DNA of 36,371 bases from Microbacterium sp. Bi121 (lineage in GTDB: Bacteria; Actinomycetota; Actinomycetes; Actinomycetales; Microbacteriaceae): the NCBI RefSeq assembly GCF_918698005.1, contig NZ_CAKKLJ010000014.1:1-36371 (forward strand), given 5' to 3'. Below are positions 1 through 10,221 of this stretch, in pieces (position 1 is the first letter of the stretch; the number at the start of each line of letters is the position of its first letter). Below the pieces are notes generated by a model that ran no database searches, had not been told where the DNA came from, and worked only from the letters and a program-made list of their open reading frames with translations. A program made the position numbers and the translations under genes.

Positions 1-1
1 G

Positions 2-661
2 AGACAGGCACCGGCCCCCGTCGTTCCCGCCCCGGCTCCGCGGAGCACTGCGCCCGAGGTCGATGACAACCGTCCGACGATCCTCACGGTGTGCACGGGC
101 AACATCTGCCGCTCTCCGATGGCAGAGATTCTGTTGCGCGCTCGGCTCGAGCCGCTGGGCGTGCGCGTGCACAGCGCGGGCACGCACGCGCTGGTCGATC
201 ACGCGATGACCGAGCCCGCGCAGGACATCGCGGTCGAGCTCGGTGCTGGCGCGGATGCCGCGTCCGGCCACCGCGCTCGCTACTTGGTGGAGCCAATGCT
301 GAAGGATGCCGACCTCGTGCTGACCATGGCCCGCGAGCACCGGTCGCACTCGGTGCAGCTCATGCCTAGCGCGCTCAAGCGCACATTCACCCTGCGCGAG
401 TTCGCGCGCCTGGCCTCGACCCTCAGCAGCGAGGCAGCGCGCGCAGCGGCCGATGCCGCCGGCGACGACCCCCGCGACCGACTGCGAGCAGCGGCCCTCG
501 CCGTGACAGCGCAACGCGGGCTGTCACCTGCCGCGCCGGATGAGGACGACATTATCGACCCGTACCGCCGCTCCCGCGAGACGTACGAGCTCTCTGCGTC
601 GCAGCTTGCCCCCGGGATCGACGACGTCGAACGCATCGTGCGCGCGGCGCTCGTCCGCTGA
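2..661 (+). CDS. Low-molecular-weight protein tyrosine phosphatase (5' end outside window)
   Basis: This is an arsenate-reductase-fold phosphatase that would remove phosphate from tyrosine, most likely on the BY-kinases encoded at 22911-25821 (Wzb-like role in the cytoplasm). The P-loop CTGNICRS (C-x5-R) begins at base 92, and the general-acid loop DPYRRS lies near base 556. The first in-frame start codon seen is GTG at 89, but it would remove the beta-strand (TILTV) that always precedes the P-loop. The frame is open to the window edge, so the gene almost certainly starts upstream. The upstream residues are Ala/Pro-rich, suggesting a linker or long N-terminal tail. The segment between P-loop and DPYR is longer than in the 150-residue classical enzymes. 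Family assignment is firm; the N-terminus is unknown. Confidence 0.9.
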   Translation, partial: RQAPAPVVPAPAPRSTAPEVDDNRPTILTVCTGNICRSPMAEILLRARLEPLGVRVHSAGTHALVDHAMTEPAQDIAVELGAGADAASGHRARYLVEPMLKDADLVLTMAREHRSHSVQLMPSALKRTFTLREFARLASTLSSEAARAAADAAGDDPRDRLRAAALAVTAQRGLSPAAPDEDDIIDPYRRSRETYELSASQLAPGIDDVERIVRAALVR

Positions 662-669
662 GCCTGCCG

Positions 670-733
670 TCGACCCCTGAGCCTGTCGAAGGGTCGATGC
701 TCCCGCCGCGGGTCGTTGAGTGAGCGCAGCGAG
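670..733. repeat. Composite intergenic repeat downstream of the phosphatase gene
   Basis: Two dispersed-repeat units sit back to back. Bases 670-697 hold inverted arms TCGACCC / GGGTCGA flanking the core CTGAGCCTGTCGAA. Bases 699-733 hold the unit that begins GCTCCCGCCGCGGGTCGTTG and runs on to GAGACGAA. The first core recurs at 21668-21710 and 26752-26770, and the second recurs inside the MFS gene at 32786-32809. The hairpin may also end transcription of the phosphatase gene, although no T-run follows. The rest of the 662-791 gap shows nothing else I can support. Confidence 0.6.
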
Positions 734-791
734 ACGAAACGCCTCGTTCGAATAAGCCCTCTCGGCTTCCCCTCTGCTTTCCCTCCATACG

Positions 792-2654
792 ATGGACTCC
801 ATGACGACAAGAGCCGAGCTGCGTGCTGAGAAGCCGCGCCGACCCCTGCTGCGCAGTTTCCGTTTCTGGGTGCCGATGGGGATCCTCCTTCTTCTGCTCG
901 TGATCGCTCTTGCCGGAGTTCTGATCGGCAAGCCGATCTATGACCGCGCGATGTCCGCGAAGACCTCGCTCGAGCAAGCCATGCCGCTCGCCGCAACGGC
1001 GAAGAATCAGATCCTTGCCGGCGACAGCGAGGGCGCGAAGGCCACGGCTACGAAGCTCGCGTCCCTCACCGCGGACGCCCGCAAGCAAACGGACGACAGC
1101 ACGTGGAAAAGCCTCGAATGGGTTCCGTTCGTCGGGCCCAATCTGCACGCCGTACGGACGGCTGCCGCCGTCACCGACGACCTCGTCACTGGCGCTGTCA
1201 CTCCCGCGACTGGCTTGAGTCTCAAGGCCCTGACGCCGGTCAACGGCGCCATCAATCTCGACGCGATCACCGGCATGCAATCGACGGTGACCCAGGCCTC
1301 GGATGCGGTTGACAAGGCAGCAATTGATCTCGAGTCGATCAATCACGACGCGCTGATCCCTCAGGTCGAAGGCGCACTCACACAACTGACGGGTGCGGTC
1401 GACGAGCTGCAGCCGCTCCTCGGCCCAGCCAAGGACATCCTCGGCGTCCTGCCAGCAGCGCTCGGCGCCGACGGTCCGCGCAACTATCTGACGATCTTTC
1501 AGAACAATGCCGAGTCGCGTGGGACTGGAGGAAATCCGGCCGCCCTGGTGATGATCACGGCCGACAAGGGCAAGATCAGCATCACACAGCAGGCATCGAG
1601 TTCGAACTTCGATAACGGGCGCGCGACGCCAGTGACCGACTTGGATCCGGAGACTGTCGCACTTTACGGAGACAAGGTCGGTCGGTGGATTTCCGACACG
1701 ACGATGACGCCCGACTTCAGTGAGTCGGTCGACATCATCAAGGCCTACTGGGCCGAGACCTTTGATACGCCGGTCGACGCAGTGGTTTCGTTCGATCCTG
1801 TTGCGCTGAGTTATCTGCTTCGTGCCACGGGTCCCGTTGTCGTCGCCCCCACACCTGTCCCGATCGAAGGCGACTGGGTCCAGTTGTTCGACGCACCCGT
1901 CACGCTGACGAGCGACAACGCTGTATCAATCCTGCTCAATGCGGTGTACTTCACCGACATCAAGGCGGGCACCGTGCAAGACGCTTTCTTTGCCACCGCC
2001 GCGCAGTCTATCTTCGAATCTCTTACGACAGGGAACGCGGACCCGAAAGCCATGCTGGACGGTCTCGCTCGGGCGGTCGACGAAAACAGACTTCTCTACT
2101 CGCCGGCGAACGAGGAGGAAGCCCGGCTCGTCGGCGAGTCGAAGCTCTCAGGTCGCCTCCCCACGAGTAACCAGGACCGCACGCTTGTTGGCGTTTACGT
2201 GAACGATTTCACTCAAAGCAAACTCGACTACTACATGCAGCTCGATGTAGCCGCAAGCTCTACACAGTGCACGGATCCAGACAGCCCTGTCTTCGAGGCA
2301 ACTGCCACGCTCACCAACACGGTGAGCCCAAGCGCGGCGCCAGCACTCCCCTATCCGATTGCACCAGCGCAGTACTTTGAGAAGGGTCACGTCGCGACCT
2401 ATTTGGTGTTCTACGGCCCCGTCGGATCTACGTTCACTGGTGCGACCATCGACGGACAAGCGATCCAGGCTTCGGGCGTCCAACATCTCGGTCGTGGTGC
2501 GGTGAAGATCGCAGTGAAAAACGCACCTGGACAGACGCGCACCGTGAGCGCCGAGTTTTCCGGGGCCTCCGGCCCCTACGGCGAACTAGATATTCAGCAC
2601 ACACCGATGGTCCGCCCAGTAAGCGAAACGCTTACGACTGAGGGGTGCGAGTAA
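792..2654 (+). CDS. DUF4012-family membrane-anchored extracytoplasmic protein
   Basis: A 620-residue protein with a basic cytoplasmic N-terminus, one transmembrane helix at about residues 25-46, and a large extracytoplasmic region. The region from about residue 190 on, including the stretch LTIFQNNAESRGTGGNPAAL, matches what I know of DUF4012. This family is common in actinobacterial exopolysaccharide clusters, related at the fold level to LytR-CpsA-Psr-adjacent proteins, and has no proven biochemical role. The start may be ATG 792 or the in-frame ATG 801; neither has a clear Shine-Dalgarno. The gene converges on the rml operon with a gap of only 9 bases. A role in polymer attachment or assembly at the cell surface is inference from context. 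Confidence 0.85.
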   Translation: MDSMTTRAELRAEKPRRPLLRSFRFWVPMGILLLLLVIALAGVLIGKPIYDRAMSAKTSLEQAMPLAATAKNQILAGDSEGAKATATKLASLTADARKQTDDSTWKSLEWVPFVGPNLHAVRTAAAVTDDLVTGAVTPATGLSLKALTPVNGAINLDAITGMQSTVTQASDAVDKAAIDLESINHDALIPQVEGALTQLTGAVDELQPLLGPAKDILGVLPAALGADGPRNYLTIFQNNAESRGTGGNPAALVMITADKGKISITQQASSSNFDNGRATPVTDLDPETVALYGDKVGRWISDTTMTPDFSESVDIIKAYWAETFDTPVDAVVSFDPVALSYLLRATGPVVVAPTPVPIEGDWVQLFDAPVTLTSDNAVSILLNAVYFTDIKAGTVQDAFFATAAQSIFESLTTGNADPKAMLDGLARAVDENRLLYSPANEEEARLVGESKLSGRLPTSNQDRTLVGVYVNDFTQSKLDYYMQLDVAASSTQCTDPDSPVFEATATLTNTVSPSAAPALPYPIAPAQYFEKGHVATYLVFYGPVGSTFTGATIDGQAIQASGVQHLGRGAVKIAVKNAPGQTRTVSAEFSGASGPYGELDIQHTPMVRPVSETLTTEGCE

Positions 2655-2663
2655 TCTTCTCGA

Positions 2664-4082
2664 CTAGAGCACTCGGATGTAGTCGCCGAGCGCGTCGTCG
2701 GCGTCGGTCGGTGTGAACCCTGCACGGGTGATCTTGTCGAGGTCAAGGATGCTGTTGCTCGGCCGTGGTGCGGTCGGCGCGGTGGCCTGGGCGTAGTACT
2801 CGGCGGTGGTGACGGGTGAGATGCGGGCGGGGTCGTGGCCGAGGTGCTGGTAGACGTCGCGGGCGATGTCGGCCCAGGTTCGTGCGGGTCCGGTGCCGGT
2901 GAGGTTGTAGGTGCCGTAGGGCGCGCGGGTGGCGAGCAGGTGCCGGATGCCGGCGGCGATGTCGTGGGTGAAGGTGAGCCGGCCGGTCTGGTCACCGATG
3001 ACAGTCGGGTCGATGCCGCGTGCGGCGAGGTTCGCCATGGTGCGGACGAAGTTGTTGCCGTCGCCGATGACCCAGGATGTTCGGATGATGTAGTGGCGCG
3101 GGGCTGTTGCTGCGGCGAGGTCGCCGGCGGCTTTGGTCTGCCCGTAGACGCCGAGGGGACTGTACGGTGCGTCCTCGGTGCAGGCGCCGGTGGCGGTGCC
3201 GTCGAAGACGTAGTCGCTGGAGATATGCACGAGGGTGATGCCGTGCTCGGCGGCGATGCGGGCGAGCGCGGCGGGCGCTTCGGCGTTGATCGCCCACGCG
3301 GTCCTGCGTCCTTCGGGGGTCTCGGCGGTGTCGACGGCGGTGTAGGCGGCGGCGTTGATGATGGTGCCGTAGTCGCGCCACCGGCGTGCGTCCGCGAGGT
3401 CGGCGCTGGTGATGTCGAGGTCGGCGCGGGTGGCGTAATCGATGTGCGCCGCTTCGCCGAACTCGGCACGCAGAGCCCGGCCGACCTGCCCGTCCGCGCC
3501 GGTGATGAGGATCTTCTTCGGCCGGATCGGGGTGACGTCGGCGAGCCGCGGGTGTGCTTTGTCCTTCTCAGAGATCTGCACCTGGTCCAGAGGGATCGGC
3601 CAGTCGATGGCGGCGCTCTCGTCGGCGAGGTTCAGGTTCGCGTAGTCGGCGTCGGCCGACCAGTGGTCGTTCACGAGGTACGTGTACGCGGTGTTCGGCT
3701 CGAGGGTCTGGTACGAGTTGCCGACTCCGCGGGGCACGAAGATCGCCTTCGACGGGTCGATCTCGGTCGTGAACACGACCCCGAAGGTGGGGCCTTCGCG
3801 CAGGTCGACCCAGGCGCCGAAGATCCGCCCTGTGGCGACGGAGATGAACTTGTCCCACGGCTCCGCATGGATGCCGCGGGTCGTCCCGGCCGCGTCGTTG
3901 AACGAGATGTTGTTCTGCACCGGACCGAAATCCGGCAGGCCCGCCGCGGTCATCTTCTGCCGCTGCCAGTTCTCCTTGAACCAGCCCCGGGAATCGCCGT
4001 GCACCGGCAGGTCGAAGAGGAGCAGACCAGGGATCGGGGTCTCTGTGACCTCAAGCTGTTTCCCGAAGGCGATGTCGCCCAC
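2664..4082 (-). CDS. rmlCD: Fused dTDP-4-dehydrorhamnose 3,5-epimerase / dTDP-4-dehydrorhamnose reductase (RmlC-RmlD)
   Basis: A 472-residue bifunctional enzyme for the last two steps of dTDP-L-rhamnose synthesis. Residues 1 to about 185 form an RmlC cupin, with the catalytic-base region TRGIHAEPW (His72) and the AYTYLV strand carrying Tyr133/135. Residues 189-472 form an RmlD short-chain reductase, with the Rossmann motif GADGQVG (195-201), YVFDG (291-295) and YGQTK (Tyr313, Lys317). A short linker (ADVTPIRPKK) joins them. The GTG start at 4082 follows the rmlB stop directly, so translation is probably coupled. In most bacteria these are two genes. Both halves keep their key residues, so I expect both to be active. 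Confidence 0.92.
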   Translation of the reverse strand: MGDIAFGKQLEVTETPIPGLLLFDLPVHGDSRGWFKENWQRQKMTAAGLPDFGPVQNNISFNDAAGTTRGIHAEPWDKFISVATGRIFGAWVDLREGPTFGVVFTTEIDPSKAIFVPRGVGNSYQTLEPNTAYTYLVNDHWSADADYANLNLADESAAIDWPIPLDQVQISEKDKAHPRLADVTPIRPKKILITGADGQVGRALRAEFGEAAHIDYATRADLDITSADLADARRWRDYGTIINAAAYTAVDTAETPEGRRTAWAINAEAPAALARIAAEHGITLVHISSDYVFDGTATGACTEDAPYSPLGVYGQTKAAGDLAAATAPRHYIIRTSWVIGDGNNFVRTMANLAARGIDPTVIGDQTGRLTFTHDIAAGIRHLLATRAPYGTYNLTGTGPARTWADIARDVYQHLGHDPARISPVTTAEYYAQATAPTAPRPSNSILDLDKITRAGFTPTDADDALGDYIRVL

Positions 4083-5950
<1,868 letters not shown>

Positions 5951-5972
5951 GTGTGCTCTTCCTCGCCCCCTG

Positions 5973-5978
5973 GTTATA
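5973..5978 (-). promoter_or_regulatory. Probable -10 element of the rml operon promoter
   Basis: On the minus strand TATAAC lies about 22 bases before the rmlA start codon and matches 5 of 6 positions of TATAAT. No good -35 hexamer is seen at the usual 16-18 base spacing. TTGTCA is present but only 8 bases away. The predicted 5' leader is short and contains the rmlA Shine-Dalgarno. Confidence 0.45.
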
Positions 5979-6349
5979 GTCAATTCTGACAACGCCGCAG
6001 GCCAGCCTAGCGTCAACGACACACAGCTGTCCGAGGCGCAACGCGATGGTGATGCGCCACGCGAGCACGCGGCTGCGTGGTGGATGCGCACGGGCCACAA
6101 CCACGGTTCACGCCAACGTCGCACTTGAAGCGATCGCGATAACACGCCGCTTCCTACACCCGACTCACGACCGCGTCCACCTCGGGGCTCATCGTTGGCT
6201 GTTTCCGAGCGCGCAACTGTGTGTGGAAAGCGCTACTGATGTGTGCTATCCGGACTACCGCGAGAACACTTCGCCGAGTTTGAGGAGCACACCCGAGGTA
6301 ACGACTACCGGGTCGCGCCACGCCCGCCAGCACGCTGTGCCGCCACGAA
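5979..6349. other. Divergent intergenic region, no gene seen
   Basis: The gap between rmlA and the beta-helix gene is about 410 bases. Apart from the proposed -10 elements at either end I see no supported gene, terminator or repeat. Short open frames here lack ribosome binding sites and recognisable sequence. Confidence 0.5.
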
Positions 6350-6355
6350 TAGACT
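6350..6355 (+). promoter_or_regulatory. Possible -10 element giving a leaderless beta-helix transcript
   Basis: TAGACT (TANNNT pattern) ends 6 bases before ATG 6362, and no Shine-Dalgarno precedes that ATG. A leaderless mRNA, common in actinobacteria, would explain both. There is no clear -35. Confidence 0.3.
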
Positions 6356-6361
6356 CGAAGA

Positions 6362-8092
6362 ATGAAGCAATCTGATCCGCCGTTTGGAACAGTCCACGGT
6401 CGTCGGGCATTGCTTACTGGCGCAGCGGCAAGCGGCCTCACATTCGCCCTTGCCGGGACAACCGCCGAACGAGCGCGGAAGTCTGAGAAATTGGATCCCG
6501 TAATGGCGGCAGTCGCGGCAGACCCTGATTCGGCCTTCGCGACTCAACTTGGGGAAACGATTGACGGGGGTCTCGATACGATCCGACCTGATCACGGCTC
6601 TCGCGCTGTCGGCAAAGGCGAGCTCCGGGTCAACGTGAAGGATTTCGGCGCAGTCGGCGACGGCGTCACCGATGACACAGCAGCGATCAATAAAGCAAAA
6701 GCCGCAGCGTTGGCGTCCGGCGCCGAGTTTTGGGTTCCGCACGGCACGTACCTCTCTGACGCTCCCATCACGTGGGCGGATGTGTCGGACGTCCGTGTGC
6801 ACATGGATGGTCGAGTCAAGCGCAAGGACACGTCGTCGCGCGACTCGCTGTTTCTGTTCCGGAACGTGAGTGGGCTACAGATCGGCACAATTCGCACGGA
6901 CGGCAACGTTGCGAGCAATGGCCTCGCTCAGTCGGACGCCGTCGTATACCCAGTCGACGAGGCAAAGCACGACGTCCGGCTGGACGGGTGCGCGGATGTT
7001 GACATTTCCCTAATCGACTCACGCAATCCTGCCGGCGACACTCTCTACATCACGGGCGGAACCACACGAGTCAAAATTGATCGGGTTAACGCCGTCGCAG
7101 ACCGATCGTCCGGGCGAAACGCCGTTTCGCTGATTGATTGTTCAAAGGTCTCACTGAACGCACTGACGAGCGTGGGGGTCGGATGCTCGGATGGTGTCGT
7201 CGCAATGCCTGGCGGATTCGACATCGAACCGAACCGCGGACAGACAGTATCAGACGTGACAGTCGGGCAGATCATCGTGGATACCTCTGGCGCGTCGGGG
7301 TTCAGTGTGTTCGGCAACTACACAGTCGAAGGCGTCCGACAAATCAATCGAGTATCAATTGGTAGCGTCGTACTGACCAAGACTGCCGGGGTAAGGTCTG
7401 CTGCGTGCGACATTCCGGTTCGTGGCGTGGAACGCCTGAACGTCGCGTCCCTCCTTCATACGACGGACGCGGCGAACGCGAACCAGGCGCTCTCTATCGT
7501 CGACGCATCCGACGTCGAAATCAACGTGGACATTCCGCGCAGCGGCGGGGCCGTGCCGGTAAGGATCGGTGCGTCAGCCATTGTTGACAGACTCACGCTC
7601 CGCGGACGTATCGGGAAAAGCGGCGGACACTGCATCGAGGTTGGCGCACTCACAAACTCGCGGATTGACATGAGCCTCAAGAACCCCGCGGATGGCTGCA
7701 TGGTCATCAGCAAGAACGCGACGGGAACTTCTTCCAATGTCCGCTTCAACGGCGACTGGGCTAAGGCCACCACCGGGTCAGGGGCCATGAATATTGAGGG
7801 CACCGTTACGGGGTGGCTACTAGATGGTGTCGACTTGACCGGTTGGGCCGCCGGTCACCGCGTGAGGGGCTCCGGCAACCCGGGTGCTGTCGAACGCCGT
7901 AATGTCAGGGGGCTGACGTATGGCACTGCCGCTCCCGTTGGAGATGCATGGGACGTGGGGCAGTTCGTGGACAACCTCACTCCGACGGAGCAAGGTACGG
8001 CTGGCGCAAAGTTCGTCATCCGCGGGTGGGTATGCGTTGTCGCGGGTGATCCTGGAGCTTGGGTGCCGGTGCGTGCACTCACCGGCAACTGA
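6362..8092 (+). CDS. Tat-exported right-handed beta-helix (pectate-lyase-3-like) protein
   Basis: A 576-residue protein with a twin-arginine signal (GRRALLTG, Arg14-Arg15, then a hydrophobic stretch to about residue 32). The domain VNVKDFGAVGDGVTDDTAA (about 90-108) followed by the P-x-GTY motif is the N-cap of the pectate_lyase_3 / GH28-related beta-helix fold. Long Val/Ile/Asp-rich repeats to about residue 510 fit parallel coils. The C-terminus (RGWVCVVAGDPGAWVPV) resembles the closing motif of tailspike-type proteins. Members cleave, epimerise or bind acidic polysaccharides. A role in trimming or modifying the polymer made here is inference; I cannot pick out catalytic residues. The base composition is less G/C-rich than in the rml genes. 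Confidence 0.75.
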   Translation: MKQSDPPFGTVHGRRALLTGAAASGLTFALAGTTAERARKSEKLDPVMAAVAADPDSAFATQLGETIDGGLDTIRPDHGSRAVGKGELRVNVKDFGAVGDGVTDDTAAINKAKAAALASGAEFWVPHGTYLSDAPITWADVSDVRVHMDGRVKRKDTSSRDSLFLFRNVSGLQIGTIRTDGNVASNGLAQSDAVVYPVDEAKHDVRLDGCADVDISLIDSRNPAGDTLYITGGTTRVKIDRVNAVADRSSGRNAVSLIDCSKVSLNALTSVGVGCSDGVVAMPGGFDIEPNRGQTVSDVTVGQIIVDTSGASGFSVFGNYTVEGVRQINRVSIGSVVLTKTAGVRSAACDIPVRGVERLNVASLLHTTDAANANQALSIVDASDVEINVDIPRSGGAVPVRIGASAIVDRLTLRGRIGKSGGHCIEVGALTNSRIDMSLKNPADGCMVISKNATGTSSNVRFNGDWAKATTGSGAMNIEGTVTGWLLDGVDLTGWAAGHRVRGSGNPGAVERRNVRGLTYGTAAPVGDAWDVGQFVDNLTPTEQGTAGAKFVIRGWVCVVAGDPGAWVPVRALTGN

Positions 8093-8265
8093 TCAATCAG
8101 CTGCAACTGGAGAAGGCGCACCGGCAGAAGCACCCGGACCCGGACTATGCGCCGTTGCCGGTGGAGGCCGCGCGGATCGTCCAGGTGGGGGCGAGGAAGC
8201 GGTGGTCGGAGGAGGATACGGCCGATCGGCCCGGGACCCGGCTCGTTCACGAACCACGACCGTGA
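8092..8265 (+). pseudogene. Possible 3' remnant of an unidentified G/C-rich gene
   Basis: Directly after the beta-helix stop an open frame of about 58 codons reads INQLQLEKAHRQKHPDPDYA and continues to a TGA at 8263-8265. Its strong G/C third-position bias contrasts with the genes on both sides and matches the conserved parts of the window. It has no start codon or ribosome site of its own beyond a frame overlapping the preceding gene. I do not recognise the protein. It may be the tail of a gene truncated when the neighbouring block was exchanged, or chance. Confidence 0.25.
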
Positions 8266-8271
8266 TAGATT
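8266..8271 (+). promoter_or_regulatory. Possible -10 element upstream of the UDP-sugar dehydrogenase gene
   Basis: TAGATT lies 32 bases before ATG 8304, leaving room for a short leader that contains the AGGCGG ribosome site. There is no convincing -35. Confidence 0.3.
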
Positions 8272-8303
8272 CTGCACGGCTATCCGAAGCGAGTTAGGCG
8301 GCA

Positions 8304-9563
8304 ATGTCTGTGAAGGTTGTAATCGTCGGGCAAGGTTATGTTGGTCTCCCGGTGGCGATGCGTGCGGTAGAAGCTGACTACGATGTTGTGGGCGTTGATC
8401 TCGACGCTCGTCGGATCGATCGACTTCACGCCGGGGACTCTTACGTCGATGACGTCGCACAAGAAACCCTGAGGGCCGCCCTAGCGTCTGGCCGTTACCT
8501 CGCTTCAACGAATTACGAGGATGCGCGCGACTTCGATTACGCGGTGATCACGGTACCCACACCGTTGAAGGAATCGCTCCCAGATCTAACGTTCATCGAG
8601 TCCGCTGCAAACTCACTGGCTCCGCACCTGAAGAACGGCGCGACAGTCATTCTGGAGTCCACAACTTATCCGGGTACGACTGAGGAAATTGTCGTCCCCA
8701 TTCTCGAACAAGGAAGCGGCCTTCGAGCGGCGCTCGACTTTCACGTGGGATACAGCCCTGAGCGTATCGACCCGGGCAACAAGACGTGGGGCTTCGTAGA
8801 GACGCCTAAAGTCGTATCCGGCATCGATCCTGCATCGACTGAGCAGGTCGACCTGTTCTACTCCAGTCTGGTGAATCGAACCGTCCGCGTCTCCGGAACC
8901 AAAGAAGCAGAGCTCACGAAGTTGCTCGAGAATACGTTTCGCCACGTGAACATCGCGCTCGTGAACGAGCTTGCCGTTTTTGCCAATGAGCTCGATATCA
9001 ACATCTGGGAAGCGATCGATGCAGCCGCGACGAAGCCGTTCGGGTTCATGAAGTTCACACCCGGGCCAGGAGTCGGCGGACATTGCCTACCTGTCGATCC
9101 GAGTTACCTTTCCTGGCAAGTTCGACGCAGGCTTGGACGCAATTTTCGTTTTGTAGAGCTCGCCAATGACGTCAACGACCACATGCCAAATTACGTAGTC
9201 GACCGGGCGGCCCTTCTGCTCAATAACAGCTCTGTTGCCATGCGTGGCGCATCGGTCCTTCTAGTCGGACTTGCGTACAAGCGCAACACAGGGGATATTC
9301 GCGAATCACCTTCGCTGGCGCTCATTGACCTGCTAAATGCACGAGGTGCTGATGTATCCGGATTCGACATCCATGTTGAGCCCCATCATTGGCCCGAGCG
9401 AGTAACGCGGGTTCGAGACCTCGAGGAAGGCCTTGCATCCGCTGATCTGGTCATTCTGGTAACCGACCATGATGACATTGACCTCAATCTGGTTGCGAAC
9501 TCAGCTGTGCCGACGCTCGATACACGTAACCGTCTGACAGGCGATACCGTCGACCTGCTTTGA
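8304..9563 (+). CDS. UDP-N-acetylhexosamine 6-dehydrogenase (WbpA-like nucleotide-sugar dehydrogenase)
   Basis: A 419-residue NAD-dependent dehydrogenase that oxidises C6 of a UDP-sugar to a uronic acid in two steps. The Rossmann motif is GQGYVG (residues 9-14), ESTTYPGTTEE is at 118-128, and GYSPERIDPGN follows. The catalytic nucleophile is Cys261 in GPGVGGHCLPVDP. These motifs are closer to the WbpA/TviB/WecC group (UDP-GlcNAc or UDP-ManNAc) than to UDP-glucose dehydrogenases. With the 4-epimerase at 15490-16416 it would supply UDP-GlcNAcA and/or UDP-GalNAcA. ATG 8304 has AGGCGG 4 bases upstream. Exact substrate is inferred. Confidence 0.9.
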   Translation: MSVKVVIVGQGYVGLPVAMRAVEADYDVVGVDLDARRIDRLHAGDSYVDDVAQETLRAALASGRYLASTNYEDARDFDYAVITVPTPLKESLPDLTFIESAANSLAPHLKNGATVILESTTYPGTTEEIVVPILEQGSGLRAALDFHVGYSPERIDPGNKTWGFVETPKVVSGIDPASTEQVDLFYSSLVNRTVRVSGTKEAELTKLLENTFRHVNIALVNELAVFANELDINIWEAIDAAATKPFGFMKFTPGPGVGGHCLPVDPSYLSWQVRRRLGRNFRFVELANDVNDHMPNYVVDRAALLLNNSSVAMRGASVLLVGLAYKRNTGDIRESPSLALIDLLNARGADVSGFDIHVEPHHWPERVTRVRDLEEGLASADLVILVTDHDDIDLNLVANSAVPTLDTRNRLTGDTVDLL

Positions 9564-9677
9564 TTGGCGAGCACGGGGGTTTTGGAATTGCGAAAGTCGA
9601 CGGCGGGGCCAATCGCCGGATCAGTTGCGCCCGACGGACAGAAGTCGGGGATCAGAGCCGGCCGCTATCCTGCTCGT

Positions 9678-10175
9678 GTGCCTGCTTTCGTCCAAAACCT
9701 CTACCGTGATGTTGTTCTGAACGGCATCATCGGAGCGAAACTCGTACCCCGTGGACTTCGGTGGCGAGCACTCCGAGTCGCTGGCCTAGACGTGCAACGA
9801 TCCTCGATCAACGCAAATGTATTCTTTGGTTGGACGCGGGTGACGATTGGCCGGGCTGTGTTGATCAACAGTGAGGTGTTTGTCGACGCGGCCGCCCGAG
9901 TCACGATAGGTGATCGCGTTTCGATCGGTCCACGAGCCGTGATTCTAACCGGAACGCACGAGATTGGTACGGAAGATCGGCGCGCGGGACGCGATGTAGC
10001 CGCGCCAGTGACGATCGGAGCCGGCGCGTGGATCGGCGCGCACGCGACGATTCTCCCGGGGGTTACCGTTGGCCGAGGCGCCGTCGTCGCAGCTGGTGCG
10101 CTCGTCACCGAAGATTGCGTCCCCAATGGGCTCTACGTGGGAGTGCCTGCACGTCTTGTGCGAATTGTTGATTAG
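9678..10175 (+). CDS. Hexapeptide-repeat O-acetyltransferase (WcaF/Maa-like)
   Basis: A left-handed beta-helix acyltransferase, 165 residues from GTG 9678. Repeats of the [LIV]-G-x4 kind run through VTIGRAVLINSEVFVDAA and VTIGDRVSIGPRAVI. The loop TGTHEIG carries the catalytic His, and a C-terminal coil VTIGAGAWIGAHATILPGV ends in GVPARLVR. It probably transfers acetyl from acetyl-CoA to a sugar of the repeat unit. The frame also opens at TTG 9564, right after the previous stop. I prefer 9678 because the added 38 residues look non-coding and MPAFVQNLYRDVVLN aligns with the usual N-terminus. The start is uncertain, the family is not. Confidence 0.85.
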   Translation: MPAFVQNLYRDVVLNGIIGAKLVPRGLRWRALRVAGLDVQRSSINANVFFGWTRVTIGRAVLINSEVFVDAAARVTIGDRVSIGPRAVILTGTHEIGTEDRRAGRDVAAPVTIGAGAWIGAHATILPGVTVGRGAVVAAGALVTEDCVPNGLYVGVPARLVRIVD

Positions 10176-10221
10176 ACGACGGGCTCTCGTAGACGAAAGC
10201 ACGTGAACCGGCGATCTAAGG

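Noticed and set aside
5951..6145. N-terminal extension of RmlA
   Set aside because: The added 65 residues are unlike any RmlA, and ATG 5950 has a good ribosome site and normal family length.
6046..6375. Small open frames in the rmlA / beta-helix gap
   Set aside because: No ribosome sites, no recognisable sequence, and they overlap the promoter regions.
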